This document shows positions 46,699-55,403 of a stretch of 64,000 nt of DNA, piece after piece. Numbering within the stretch: position 1 is the stretch's first letter; each line of letters begins with the position of its first letter. Under the pieces are notes generated by a model that ran no database searches, was not told the origin of the DNA, and worked only from the letters and a program-made list of their open reading frames with translations. Location of the stretch: positions 1 to 64,000 of the forward strand of contig NZ_QQRQ01000007.1 of the NCBI RefSeq assembly GCF_003425665.1, written 5' to 3'. The DNA comes from Evtepia gabavorous (GTDB lineage Bacteria; Bacillota; Clostridia; Oscillospirales; Oscillospiraceae). The position numbers were made by a program, and so were the translations under genes.

Positions 46699-48987
46699 AT
46701 GCAACGTAAGGTTCCTTCGGCAATTGCGAATATTACGCTCAATAGAGCAACCTTTACAGATGTCTTGATAGACGGACTCACATTCGTCAACTTTTTCTAT
46801 GGTAATAACGGTGCAGGGAAATCTTCTATCGCCCATGCTATAGCAGAGGATGATGGTGTTGTCTGGGCCGATGGCAAAACCGTCGACGACTTTGATGTGC
46901 TCGTTTATAATCAGGATTTCATCAACGACAACTTTGTAAATTACGGTGATCTCAAAGGCGTCTTTATCTTTGGTGAAGAGGATATCGAGGCCAAAAAGAA
47001 AATCGCTGAACTCACAAATCAGAAAAAGCAGAAAATGGATGCTCGTCAGACCGCGCTTGATGAGTACAAAAAGAAGTCAGACGGTCTCGCATCTGCACTG
47101 ACGCAGTTCCAGGACACATGCTTTTCTAAGACGGCCAGTATTCGTCGTCGCTTTGAAAAGTGCATGGACGGTAAGAAGCAGAAAAAGAACTTTGCAGAAG
47201 CCGTTCTCGGTGAAGTGAAACCGATTGACCACGATCTGGCAGAGTTGGAGCGTCTTTATGACGTTGCCTTCGATGATTCGGCCAGAGCGTATCCAGAGTT
47301 CAAAAAAGCAGCTGCTACCACCTACGGTAGCCTCCCCGGAAAGGATCTGCTCGACAGGATGATTGTCAGTAGCAGCGATACGCCTTTCGCAAAATTCATG
47401 AAGGCCCTTGGTGACACTGCTTCTGACTGGGTTCGTGATGGCCATACCCATTATGCTGGTGCAGCTGGCGGAAAATGCCCGTACTGCCAGCAGAGGCTCC
47501 CTGCGAACTTTGAGGCAGATATAGCTGCTACATTTGACGCTCAGTACCAGCAGGACATTCGTGATCTTGGTCAGTTCCAGACTATATATGAAAGAGAGAC
47601 CAGAGAGATTGTCCGGGCGATTCAGGCAAATGCCAGCGACGTTATGCCGACGATTGATCTGATGGCTTATCAGGAAAAACTCGCCTTGCTGGAGAGCAAC
47701 TTTGAAATCAATCGCCAGCGTATAGCTGAAAAGGTCAAAGAGCCTTCGAAGACTATCTCACTTGAGGACACTGACACGCTCCTGCTTGAGATCGGTGCCA
47801 TGATCGATGAGATCAATAAGCAGATCAAGGCAAACAACGATGTTGTTTCTGCTAAGCGGTCCAGTAAGACGAAGTGCAAGACGGAAATCATGCAGTATCT
47901 TGCGTTCATGCTTGCCGCTGATGTGAAAAGTTACCAGGACGAAGTGGCTCGTCTCCAGAAGGAAATCGAGGACGTCACAGAGCGTGGAAAGAAGCTCAAA
48001 AAGGAAATTGGAGATCTTACCACAGAGATTTCTGCCCTGAACAAGCATAATGCAAACACTGAAGCGGCCATTGATAGTATCAATAAAATCCTGCGGGACT
48101 CCGGTTTCCAAGGCTTCGGCATTCGTGCCAAGACCGGTGTAGAAAATGTATATGAGGTTATCCGCGAGGATGGCTCCGTGGCCGAAAACCTCAGTGAAGG
48201 CGAGCGTAACTTCATCGCATTCCTGTACTTCTACCATCAGGTTCGTGGCAGCATGAGCAGCGAGGAAATCAAAGAGAAGATCGTCGTTATCGATGATCCG
48301 GTATCCAGCATGGATAGCACAGCCTTGTTCCTCGTCAGTGCAATCGTCCGTGAGATGGTCAACGTCTGCCGGAACAATACCGAGTACCTGAATCCGAAAG
48401 TTCCAGGCGACTACATCAAGCAGCTGTTCGTGCTGACGCATAACGTGTATTTCCACCGTGAAGTCACTTATCAGCAGGTTGGATATTATAACTGTACGTC
48501 TTTCTACATGATTCGGAAAAACGACAACATTTCCACCATCAAACTCTGTAAGCGGCAGAGCAAGGAGATTCCGTCTGAAGAGGAGAATTATAATCCGGTT
48601 CAGAACTCCTATGCTGCTTTATGGGACGAGCTTCGTGACCTCCAGTCTACAATTCCGGCATTAAACGTGATGCGACGTATTCTGGAATATTATTTCCTAC
48701 AGCTTTGCGGCTATGAAGGAAGCGATCTTCGCGAGATTGTGCTGGATGAACATCGGAATAAGTTCATTAAACAGGTCGAGGGTGAGAAGCCGGATATGAC
48801 CGACTACCAGCTGGCGTCTTCTTTGCTGGCCTATATCAACAATCCTAACGGCATCAGTGACGGGCTGAACTATGTGGAGGATTGCGAGGATGTTGAGGCT
48901 TATAAGAGGGTCTTCAAGATGATCTTCGATGCCCTCGGTCAAATCCAGCACTACAAAATGATGACTGGCAAAAGGATCGAGTCCTGA
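46699..48987 (+). CDS. RloC/PrrC-like ABC ATPase (AAA_13), putative anticodon nuclease
   Basis: This 762-aa protein has an ABC ATPase head split by coiled coils: Walker A YGNNGAGKSS (34-43), VYNQDFINDNFV (69-80), signature LSEGERNF and Walker B VVIDDPVSSMDS. A CPYC pair at 260-263 lies between coiled coils, like the zinc hook of RloC. Near the C-terminus MRRILE gives R-x3-E, the spacing of the PrrC nuclease Arg-Glu pair, with a histidine in DEHRNKF 26 residues after the Arg. RloC and PrrC genes are linked to hsd loci and cut tRNA when restriction fails. Nuclease activity here is not proven. Confidence 0.78.
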   Translation: MQRKVPSAIANITLNRATFTDVLIDGLTFVNFFYGNNGAGKSSIAHAIAEDDGVVWADGKTVDDFDVLVYNQDFINDNFVNYGDLKGVFIFGEEDIEAKKKIAELTNQKKQKMDARQTALDEYKKKSDGLASALTQFQDTCFSKTASIRRRFEKCMDGKKQKKNFAEAVLGEVKPIDHDLAELERLYDVAFDDSARAYPEFKKAAATTYGSLPGKDLLDRMIVSSSDTPFAKFMKALGDTASDWVRDGHTHYAGAAGGKCPYCQQRLPANFEADIAATFDAQYQQDIRDLGQFQTIYERETREIVRAIQANASDVMPTIDLMAYQEKLALLESNFEINRQRIAEKVKEPSKTISLEDTDTLLLEIGAMIDEINKQIKANNDVVSAKRSSKTKCKTEIMQYLAFMLAADVKSYQDEVARLQKEIEDVTERGKKLKKEIGDLTTEISALNKHNANTEAAIDSINKILRDSGFQGFGIRAKTGVENVYEVIREDGSVAENLSEGERNFIAFLYFYHQVRGSMSSEEIKEKIVVIDDPVSSMDSTALFLVSAIVREMVNVCRNNTEYLNPKVPGDYIKQLFVLTHNVYFHREVTYQQVGYYNCTSFYMIRKNDNISTIKLCKRQSKEIPSEEENYNPVQNSYAALWDELRDLQSTIPALNVMRRILEYYFLQLCGYEGSDLREIVLDEHRNKFIKQVEGEKPDMTDYQLASSLLAYINNPNGISDGLNYVEDCEDVEAYKRVFKMIFDALGQIQHYKMMTGKRIES

Positions 48988-49057
48988 TCATTTTAGACGG
49001 ATGAGTATGTATGATAAGGCAGCAAAGCTCTGCCGAATGAAAAGCGAGGTAACCAGC

Positions 49058-51148
49058 ATGGCTGATAAAAAGATAATCGATGCAATGTGGGACGATTCTC
49101 CGGTAGACGTTTCTACAGAGGTGAATTTTATATGGTCCATCGCCAATAAGCTGCGTGGTACATATCAGAGCGATAAATACAAGGATGTCATCATTCCGAT
49201 GGTCATCATCCGCCGCTTTGAGTGCGCTCTTGCGCCCACGAAGGCCAAGGTCGTGGAGACCTATAAGGCGAATCCAAATTATCCGGCGAAAGCGATGTAC
49301 CGTCTGTCCGGATTCCAGTTCTACAATACCAGTGAGTTTGATCTTGCAGAGCTGGTCAACGACTCCGACCACCTGGCGGCCAACTTTAAGGCATACATCC
49401 AGGGCTTCTCTGCCAATATTCAGGATATTATCCGCAGCCTGGATTTTGACAAGCAGATCGACAAGATGGACAAGAACAATCGGTTGCTCTCTGTGGTAAA
49501 GGCGTTCTCTGAGTTGGATCTCGATCCGCACACCATCGACAACGTGAAGATGGGCTACATATTTGAAGACCTAATCCGCAGATTTTCTGAAAATGCGGAA
49601 GCTGGCGACCACTACACCGGCAGGGACATCATCAAGCTGATGGTCAACATCCTGCTGGCGGAAGGCTGTGATGATATCTTTGATGACGGAAAGGTCATCA
49701 CCGTATTGGATCAGGCGTGTGGCACGGGTGGTATGCTCTCCACCAGCTATAATTTCATCAAGCGCTACAATCCCTCTGCCGATGTGCGTCTGTTCGGTCA
49801 GGAAATCAACCCGGAGTCCTATGCCATCTGCCTGGCCGAGATGATGATTAAGGGGCAGAACGCCGAAAATATCTGCTACCAGGACACCATGAAGGCCGAC
49901 CGCTTTAAGGGCACGAAAATGCGCTTTGTTATCGAAAATCCGCCGTTTGGAACCCCGTGGGGCGGCAAGGACGCTGCCGAGGGTGTGGAACAGGCGGTTC
50001 AGGACGAGTACAAGAAAGGCTTTGACGGACGCTGGGGCGCAGGTCTGCCGGGCTCTGGCGATATGCAGATGCTGTTTCTGCAGTCTGCCGTAGACAAAAT
50101 GGATGAGCATTTGGGCCGTGCCGCCATCATTGAAAACGGCAGTCCACTGTTTTCCGGCGGCACATCTTCCGGCGAAAGCCAGATCCGCCGCTGGATGCTG
50201 GAAAACGATTTGATTGAGGCGATCATCGCCCTGCCGGTGGATCTGTTTTACAACACAGGCATTGCCACCTATATCTGGGTGCTTTCCAAGAACAAGCGCC
50301 CCAAACGCAAAGGAAAGGTCCAGCTAATCGACGCCTCCAGCTTTTTCAAGAAGCTGCGCAAGGCCCTAGGTGACAAGAAAAACGAAATCTCTCCCGAAGA
50401 CCGCACCGCCATTACCAAGCTGTATGCGGACTTCGCGGAGAACGAATATTGCAAAATTTATCCCAACGAGGAGTTCATCTACCGGGAGTATGTAGTGATG
50501 CAGCCTCTCCAGCGCAGCTATGCCATTACGGCGGAGCGCATGGAAGCGATGTTGTCCAAGGGGTCGCTGTCCTCCCTGTATGACCAGGCGAAGGTCGATG
50601 AGATAGAAAATATGGAGGAGCCGACCGGCAAGGATTTAAAGAAGTTGGAAAACTACCAGCACAATCAGCCGGTCTATGAAGCCATTATCGCTGCACTGAA
50701 AGAAGCTGTATCGGATGAAATCTATCTCTCCCCGGCGGCATTCATGCCGGTGCTGACTCGTGCGCTTGCCAATGTGACCGCGGACAAGAAGCTGCTGGAG
50801 AAGATCGCAGACGGGCTATCTGCGATGGACAAGTCCGCCGAAATTCAGCGGGACCGCAAGGGAAATATTCTCTATGATAAGGAGACCAAGGATACGGAAA
50901 TCGTCAAGTGGGAGGAGGACATCAAGGACTACATGGCCCGCGAGGTGCTGCCCCATATCCCGGACGCCCAGTGGTTCTTTGAGGAGAATCTGGGAGCCAA
51001 GAAGCCGGTGGTCAAGACCGGTGCGGAGATCCCCTTCACCCGCTACTTCTACAAATATCAGCAGCCAGTGCCCAGCGAGGAACTGGAAGCCAAATTTATG
51101 GAGCTGGAGCTTTCGGTGTCGAAGCGTGTGACGAAGCTGTTTGAGTGA
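49058..51148 (+). CDS. hsdM: Type I restriction-modification methyltransferase subunit
   Basis: This 696-aa protein methylates adenine in the type I target and is needed for both modification and cutting. It has an HsdM N-terminal domain (FIWSIANKLRGTYQSDKYKD), AdoMet motif LDQACGTGGM (about 216-225), and the catalytic ENPPFGTP near 292-299. A C-terminal extension follows. The ATG at 49,058 with GAGG 8 nt upstream is used; two earlier in-frame ATGs (49,001 and 49,037) are less likely. Confidence 0.95.
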   Translation: MADKKIIDAMWDDSPVDVSTEVNFIWSIANKLRGTYQSDKYKDVIIPMVIIRRFECALAPTKAKVVETYKANPNYPAKAMYRLSGFQFYNTSEFDLAELVNDSDHLAANFKAYIQGFSANIQDIIRSLDFDKQIDKMDKNNRLLSVVKAFSELDLDPHTIDNVKMGYIFEDLIRRFSENAEAGDHYTGRDIIKLMVNILLAEGCDDIFDDGKVITVLDQACGTGGMLSTSYNFIKRYNPSADVRLFGQEINPESYAICLAEMMIKGQNAENICYQDTMKADRFKGTKMRFVIENPPFGTPWGGKDAAEGVEQAVQDEYKKGFDGRWGAGLPGSGDMQMLFLQSAVDKMDEHLGRAAIIENGSPLFSGGTSSGESQIRRWMLENDLIEAIIALPVDLFYNTGIATYIWVLSKNKRPKRKGKVQLIDASSFFKKLRKALGDKKNEISPEDRTAITKLYADFAENEYCKIYPNEEFIYREYVVMQPLQRSYAITAERMEAMLSKGSLSSLYDQAKVDEIENMEEPTGKDLKKLENYQHNQPVYEAIIAALKEAVSDEIYLSPAAFMPVLTRALANVTADKKLLEKIADGLSAMDKSAEIQRDRKGNILYDKETKDTEIVKWEEDIKDYMAREVLPHIPDAQWFFEENLGAKKPVVKTGAEIPFTRYFYKYQQPVPSEELEAKFMELELSVSKRVTKLFE

Positions 51149-51160
51149 GGTGGTGGTAGT

Positions 51161-52435
51161 ATGAGAAAGATGAAAGATAGTGGAGTTAACTGGATAGGGC
51201 TGATTCCTGTCGATTGGAAGATTGATAACCCGAAATATCACTTCACACAGAGGAAAGATCGTGCACCACAAGGAATGGTACAGCTTACCGCCTCGCAAAA
51301 ATATGGAGTCATTACTCAGTCTGAATATGTGGAGCGAACAGGTGCAAATATCGTTACAGTTCAAAAGGATTTTGATATTTTAAAGCTCGTATGTGCCGGG
51401 GACTTTGTAATACACATGAGAAGCTTTCAAGGCGGACTGGAATATAGCGAGAAGACTGGTAGCATTAGTTCTGCGTATGTAATGCTGATTCCTCACAAAA
51501 CAATTCGTGTGCCGAGATATTATAAATGGTTTTTCAAATCAAGTAACTATGTTGATGCGTTAAGTAGCACATCAAATCTTGTACGTGATGGACAGGCAAT
51601 GCGATGGGCCAATTTCATCCAACTGCCGATTACGTTACCGCCGGAAGAGGAACAAAACCGAATTGCTGATTACCTCGATGCCAAATGCGCCGAAATCGAC
51701 GCCCTCACCGCCGACATTCAGACTCAAATCGACACTCTGGAGCAGTACAAGCGCTCCGTCATCACCGAGGCTGTGACCAAGGGGCTGGAGCCGGATGTGG
51801 AGATGAAGGATAGTGGGATTGCGTGGGTGGGGATGATACCGGCACATTGGCCTCTGCATCCTGTGTATACCTACTTCGGCGAGAGAAAGAACAAGAACAG
51901 ATTCGGCGTGGAAGATAACTTGCTGTCTCTGAGTTATGGCAGAGTTATCCGCAAGGACATCAATACCAGTGACGGTTTGCTTCCTGAAAGCTTCAACACC
52001 TACAATATTGTTGAAGCTGGAGACATCATCATCCGCCCGACTGACTTACAGAATGATAAGCGTAGCCTGCGTACTGGCCTGGTTAAGGAACACGGTATTA
52101 TTACATCGGCGTATATTGACCTGTGTCCAATCAAGGAAGTAGATTCGAGATATTTTCACTTTCTGCTCCATGCCTATGATGTTATGAAGGTGTTTTACAA
52201 CATGGGCAATGGTGTGCGTCAGGGATTAAACTATTCTGAGTTTTCCCGATTGATGGTATTTGAGCCATCGTATGACGAACAGGTAGCTATTGCGGACCAC
52301 CTTGATGCGAAATGTGCTGAGATTGATGACACTATCGCCCAAAAACAAGAACAGCTCTCCACATTGGAGGCTTACAAGAAATCTCTCATCTATGAGTATG
52401 TGACCGGAAAAAAGGAGGTGTCCTGCGGTGAATAA
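51161..52435 (+). CDS. hsdS: Type I restriction specificity subunit
   Basis: This 424-aa protein has two target recognition domains, each followed by a conserved helix: YLDAKCAEIDALTADIQTQI near residues 170-190 and HLDAKCAEIDDTIAQKQEQL near 380-400. The repeats set the distance between the two halves of the DNA target. The first domain is visibly more AT-rich than the conserved parts, consistent with domain exchange. It starts 12 nt after hsdM and overlaps hsdR by 8 nt. Confidence 0.94.
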   Translation: MRKMKDSGVNWIGLIPVDWKIDNPKYHFTQRKDRAPQGMVQLTASQKYGVITQSEYVERTGANIVTVQKDFDILKLVCAGDFVIHMRSFQGGLEYSEKTGSISSAYVMLIPHKTIRVPRYYKWFFKSSNYVDALSSTSNLVRDGQAMRWANFIQLPITLPPEEEQNRIADYLDAKCAEIDALTADIQTQIDTLEQYKRSVITEAVTKGLEPDVEMKDSGIAWVGMIPAHWPLHPVYTYFGERKNKNRFGVEDNLLSLSYGRVIRKDINTSDGLLPESFNTYNIVEAGDIIIRPTDLQNDKRSLRTGLVKEHGIITSAYIDLCPIKEVDSRYFHFLLHAYDVMKVFYNMGNGVRQGLNYSEFSRLMVFEPSYDEQVAIADHLDAKCAEIDDTIAQKQEQLSTLEAYKKSLIYEYVTGKKEVSCGE

Positions 52436-55391
52436 TGTGTTATCTGAAAAAGACTATCAGAAATTCCTCCTGGAGCGGCTGGCAGACAACGGCTATGTCA
52501 TCCGTAAGGCATCTCATTTCGACCGTCTGTTTGCGATGGATCGAGAGATGCTAATGAAGTTTCTGGCTGACACCCAGCCGGACACGATGGATTATCTGCG
52601 GAAGATATACAAAGATGACCTGGAGGACACCATCGTCAGCTTTATCAACGCAGAGACGACTAAGGCCAGGGGCAGTCTGATTGACGTGCTGAAGCACGGC
52701 ATTGAGATCTCCAACCGCCAACTGGATCTGATGTACACCAAGCCCGCCACCACCTTTAACCCGGAGCTAACGAAGAAGTATGGGCAGAATATCTTCTCCG
52801 TCATGGAGGAGGTCTGGGCCAGCGACAAAGAGCGGATCGATGTGGTCATTTTCCTGAACGGTCTTGCAATCATCTCCTTTGAGCTCAAATGCAACACCGC
52901 TGGACAGTCCTATCAGGACGCTATTTACCAGTACCGCACCGAGCGCAACCCTAAGACCCGTCTGTTTCTGTTTAAGTCAGGCTGTCTTGTGAACTTTGCG
53001 ATGGATTTAGAAGAAGTCTACATGACCACCAAGCTGGCGGGCGAGGCCACTTTCTTCCTGCCTTTCAACATGGGCAACGGTGAAGGTGTGACCGCCGGGG
53101 CGGGCAATCCGGCTTTTGAGGACAGATACAGCGTGTCATATATGTGGGAGGATATTTTGACCAAGGATACCGTGCTTGACCTCATCAGCAAGTTCATCTT
53201 TGTAGAGGTCAAGGAAAAGGTGGACGATGAAACCGGCAAAGTGAAGCGTTCTGAGAACCTCATCTTCCCGCGCTATCACCAGCTGGATGTCATCCGTAAG
53301 CTCCTCGCCGATGTTCGGGAAAACCGTACCGCTCAGAATTATCTGATCCAGCACAGTGCCGGTTCCGGTAAGACCAATTCCATCGCTTGGTTGGCTCACC
53401 GCCTGACTTCGCTCCACGATGCCGACAATAAGATCATCTTCGACAATGTCATCATCGTTACCGACCGTGTGGTAGTGGACAGGCAGCTCCAGAAAGCCAT
53501 TATGGGCATGGAACATAAAGCCGGGCTGATCCGGGTGATGGACGATAAATGTAATTCCACTGATTTGGCGATTGCCCTCAACGGTAACACAAAAATCATT
53601 GCCACTACCATCCAGAAGTTTCCGTATATCGTGGACAGCGTGAAGGGGCTGAAAAATAAGCGGTTTGCCGTCATCATTGACGAGGCCCATTCCTCCACCG
53701 CCGGTAAGGATATGGCCGCTGTTACGATGTCTCTGGGCTCCGGCGAGCAGTTTGATGGCGATGTGGAGGACATGATCTCCGACGAGATCAAGCGCAACGG
53801 CAAACAAGCCAATGTGTCCATGTTCGCCTTTACCGCCACTCCGAAGCCTACCACCATTCAGCTCTTTGGTCGCTTGAACACCAAAGGTCAGCGGGAGGCT
53901 TTCCATGTCTACTCCATGAAGCAGGCCATCGAGGAAGGTTTCATTTTGGATGTATTGCAGAATTACACCGAATACTCGACCTTCTACCAGATCAATAAGG
54001 AAATTGAGGATGATCCCCGCTGTAAGACCAACGCAGCCAAGCGACAAATCGCCCGCTTTGTAGAGCTGCATGATACCAATATCTCGCAGCGGATCGAGGT
54101 CATTGTAGAGCATTTCCGCACCACCGTCATGCAGGAACTGGGTGGCCAGGCCAAGGCAATGGTTATCACCGCCTCTCGGCAAGCCGCCGTGAAGTATCGT
54201 CAGGCGTTTGAGGATTACATAGTGAAAAAAGGGTATGAGGGCATCCACGCCTTGGTAGCTTTTTCTGGCAAAGTGAAACTCCCAGATGATGAAACCGAAT
54301 ATACAGAGGCTTTTCTGAACGGCTTTCCGGAGGATCGGCTCACAAAAGAATTTGATACTGATGCCTACCAGGTGCTGTTGGTTGCAAACAAGTATCAGAC
54401 TGGATTCGATCAACCGAAACTATGCGCCATGTATGTGCTGAAAAAGCTGCGTGGGGTGAATGCGGTCCAAACGCTTTCACGCTTGAACCGTATCTGCCCG
54501 CCTTACGATAAAAAGACTTTTGTCTTGGACTTCGTGAACAGCTATGAGGATATGAAAGCTGCATTTGCACCTTATTACACGACTACGCTTCTGTCAAATT
54601 CCGTGACGCCAAACGCCATTTACGACCTGGAGGCCAAGATCGATGCCTATGCGCTATTTGATCCTGCGGATATCGACAGTGCAAACGAGATCCTGTATGC
54701 GGAAAAAGTCACCGGCAAGCAGAAGCAGCGGCTGACCTTCTTCCTGCAAAAGAGCAAAAAGCTGCTGGATCACTATGAGTATGAGGAACAGCGAGAAGCG
54801 GTTGCGGCCATGCGCAGCTTTGTCCGCTACTACGAGTTCTTGTTGCAGGTGTCTTGCTTTGAGGATGTCGAACTGCACAAGAAGTATAACTTTATCGCTT
54901 ACCTGCTGGCGTACATCAATATCAAGCATCCTGGTGCCGGTTTTAACCTTGACGGTAAAATTAAAGCATCCAACTTTATTCAGAAGAAGGGTGAAGAGCA
55001 CGTTTCTCCAAACCTGGTGGCAAAGCCGGTGATGAAACTGCCCACGGCCGAGCACTTTGGCCTTACGGAAGACAAGGAGCAGCGGCTGTCAGAGATCATT
55101 GATGAGATAAACAGCCGCACCGGAAAATCCTATGATAACGATGTGGTGGTCAAGGCCATGCTTCAGATCAGGGATATTCTGATGAAATCAGAGAGACTTA
55201 AGACCAGCGCAAAGAATAATACGCAGACAGACTTCGAGTTCTCCTACTTTGATGACATTGACGATGCTCTCATCGAAGGGTTGTCCCAGAACCAGGATTT
55301 CTTTTCCCTTCTGCTTTCCAATGAGGAGATGAAACGGCAGGTTTTGGGTATCTTCTCCGAAGAAATCTATAAGAGTTTACGAGACGCATAG
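52428..55391 (+). CDS. hsdR: Type I restriction endonuclease subunit
   Basis: This 987-aa protein translocates and cuts DNA lacking methylation. An N-terminal nuclease domain (VVIFLNGLAIISFELKCNT, with the E-x-K of PD-(D/E)xK near 145) is followed by SF2 helicase motifs: SAGSGKTNSIAW near 308, VIIDEAHSS near 417, and FAFTATPKPT. The GTG at 52,428 follows AAGGAGGTG by 7 nt. The order hsdM-hsdS-hsdR with overlaps indicates one operon. Confidence 0.95.
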   Translation: MNNVLSEKDYQKFLLERLADNGYVIRKASHFDRLFAMDREMLMKFLADTQPDTMDYLRKIYKDDLEDTIVSFINAETTKARGSLIDVLKHGIEISNRQLDLMYTKPATTFNPELTKKYGQNIFSVMEEVWASDKERIDVVIFLNGLAIISFELKCNTAGQSYQDAIYQYRTERNPKTRLFLFKSGCLVNFAMDLEEVYMTTKLAGEATFFLPFNMGNGEGVTAGAGNPAFEDRYSVSYMWEDILTKDTVLDLISKFIFVEVKEKVDDETGKVKRSENLIFPRYHQLDVIRKLLADVRENRTAQNYLIQHSAGSGKTNSIAWLAHRLTSLHDADNKIIFDNVIIVTDRVVVDRQLQKAIMGMEHKAGLIRVMDDKCNSTDLAIALNGNTKIIATTIQKFPYIVDSVKGLKNKRFAVIIDEAHSSTAGKDMAAVTMSLGSGEQFDGDVEDMISDEIKRNGKQANVSMFAFTATPKPTTIQLFGRLNTKGQREAFHVYSMKQAIEEGFILDVLQNYTEYSTFYQINKEIEDDPRCKTNAAKRQIARFVELHDTNISQRIEVIVEHFRTTVMQELGGQAKAMVITASRQAAVKYRQAFEDYIVKKGYEGIHALVAFSGKVKLPDDETEYTEAFLNGFPEDRLTKEFDTDAYQVLLVANKYQTGFDQPKLCAMYVLKKLRGVNAVQTLSRLNRICPPYDKKTFVLDFVNSYEDMKAAFAPYYTTTLLSNSVTPNAIYDLEAKIDAYALFDPADIDSANEILYAEKVTGKQKQRLTFFLQKSKKLLDHYEYEEQREAVAAMRSFVRYYEFLLQVSCFEDVELHKKYNFIAYLLAYINIKHPGAGFNLDGKIKASNFIQKKGEEHVSPNLVAKPVMKLPTAEHFGLTEDKEQRLSEIIDEINSRTGKSYDNDVVVKAMLQIRDILMKSERLKTSAKNNTQTDFEFSYFDDIDDALIEGLSQNQDFFSLLLSNEEMKRQVLGIFSEEIYKSLRDA

Positions 55392-55403
55392 TGAGGTGAT
55401 TGT

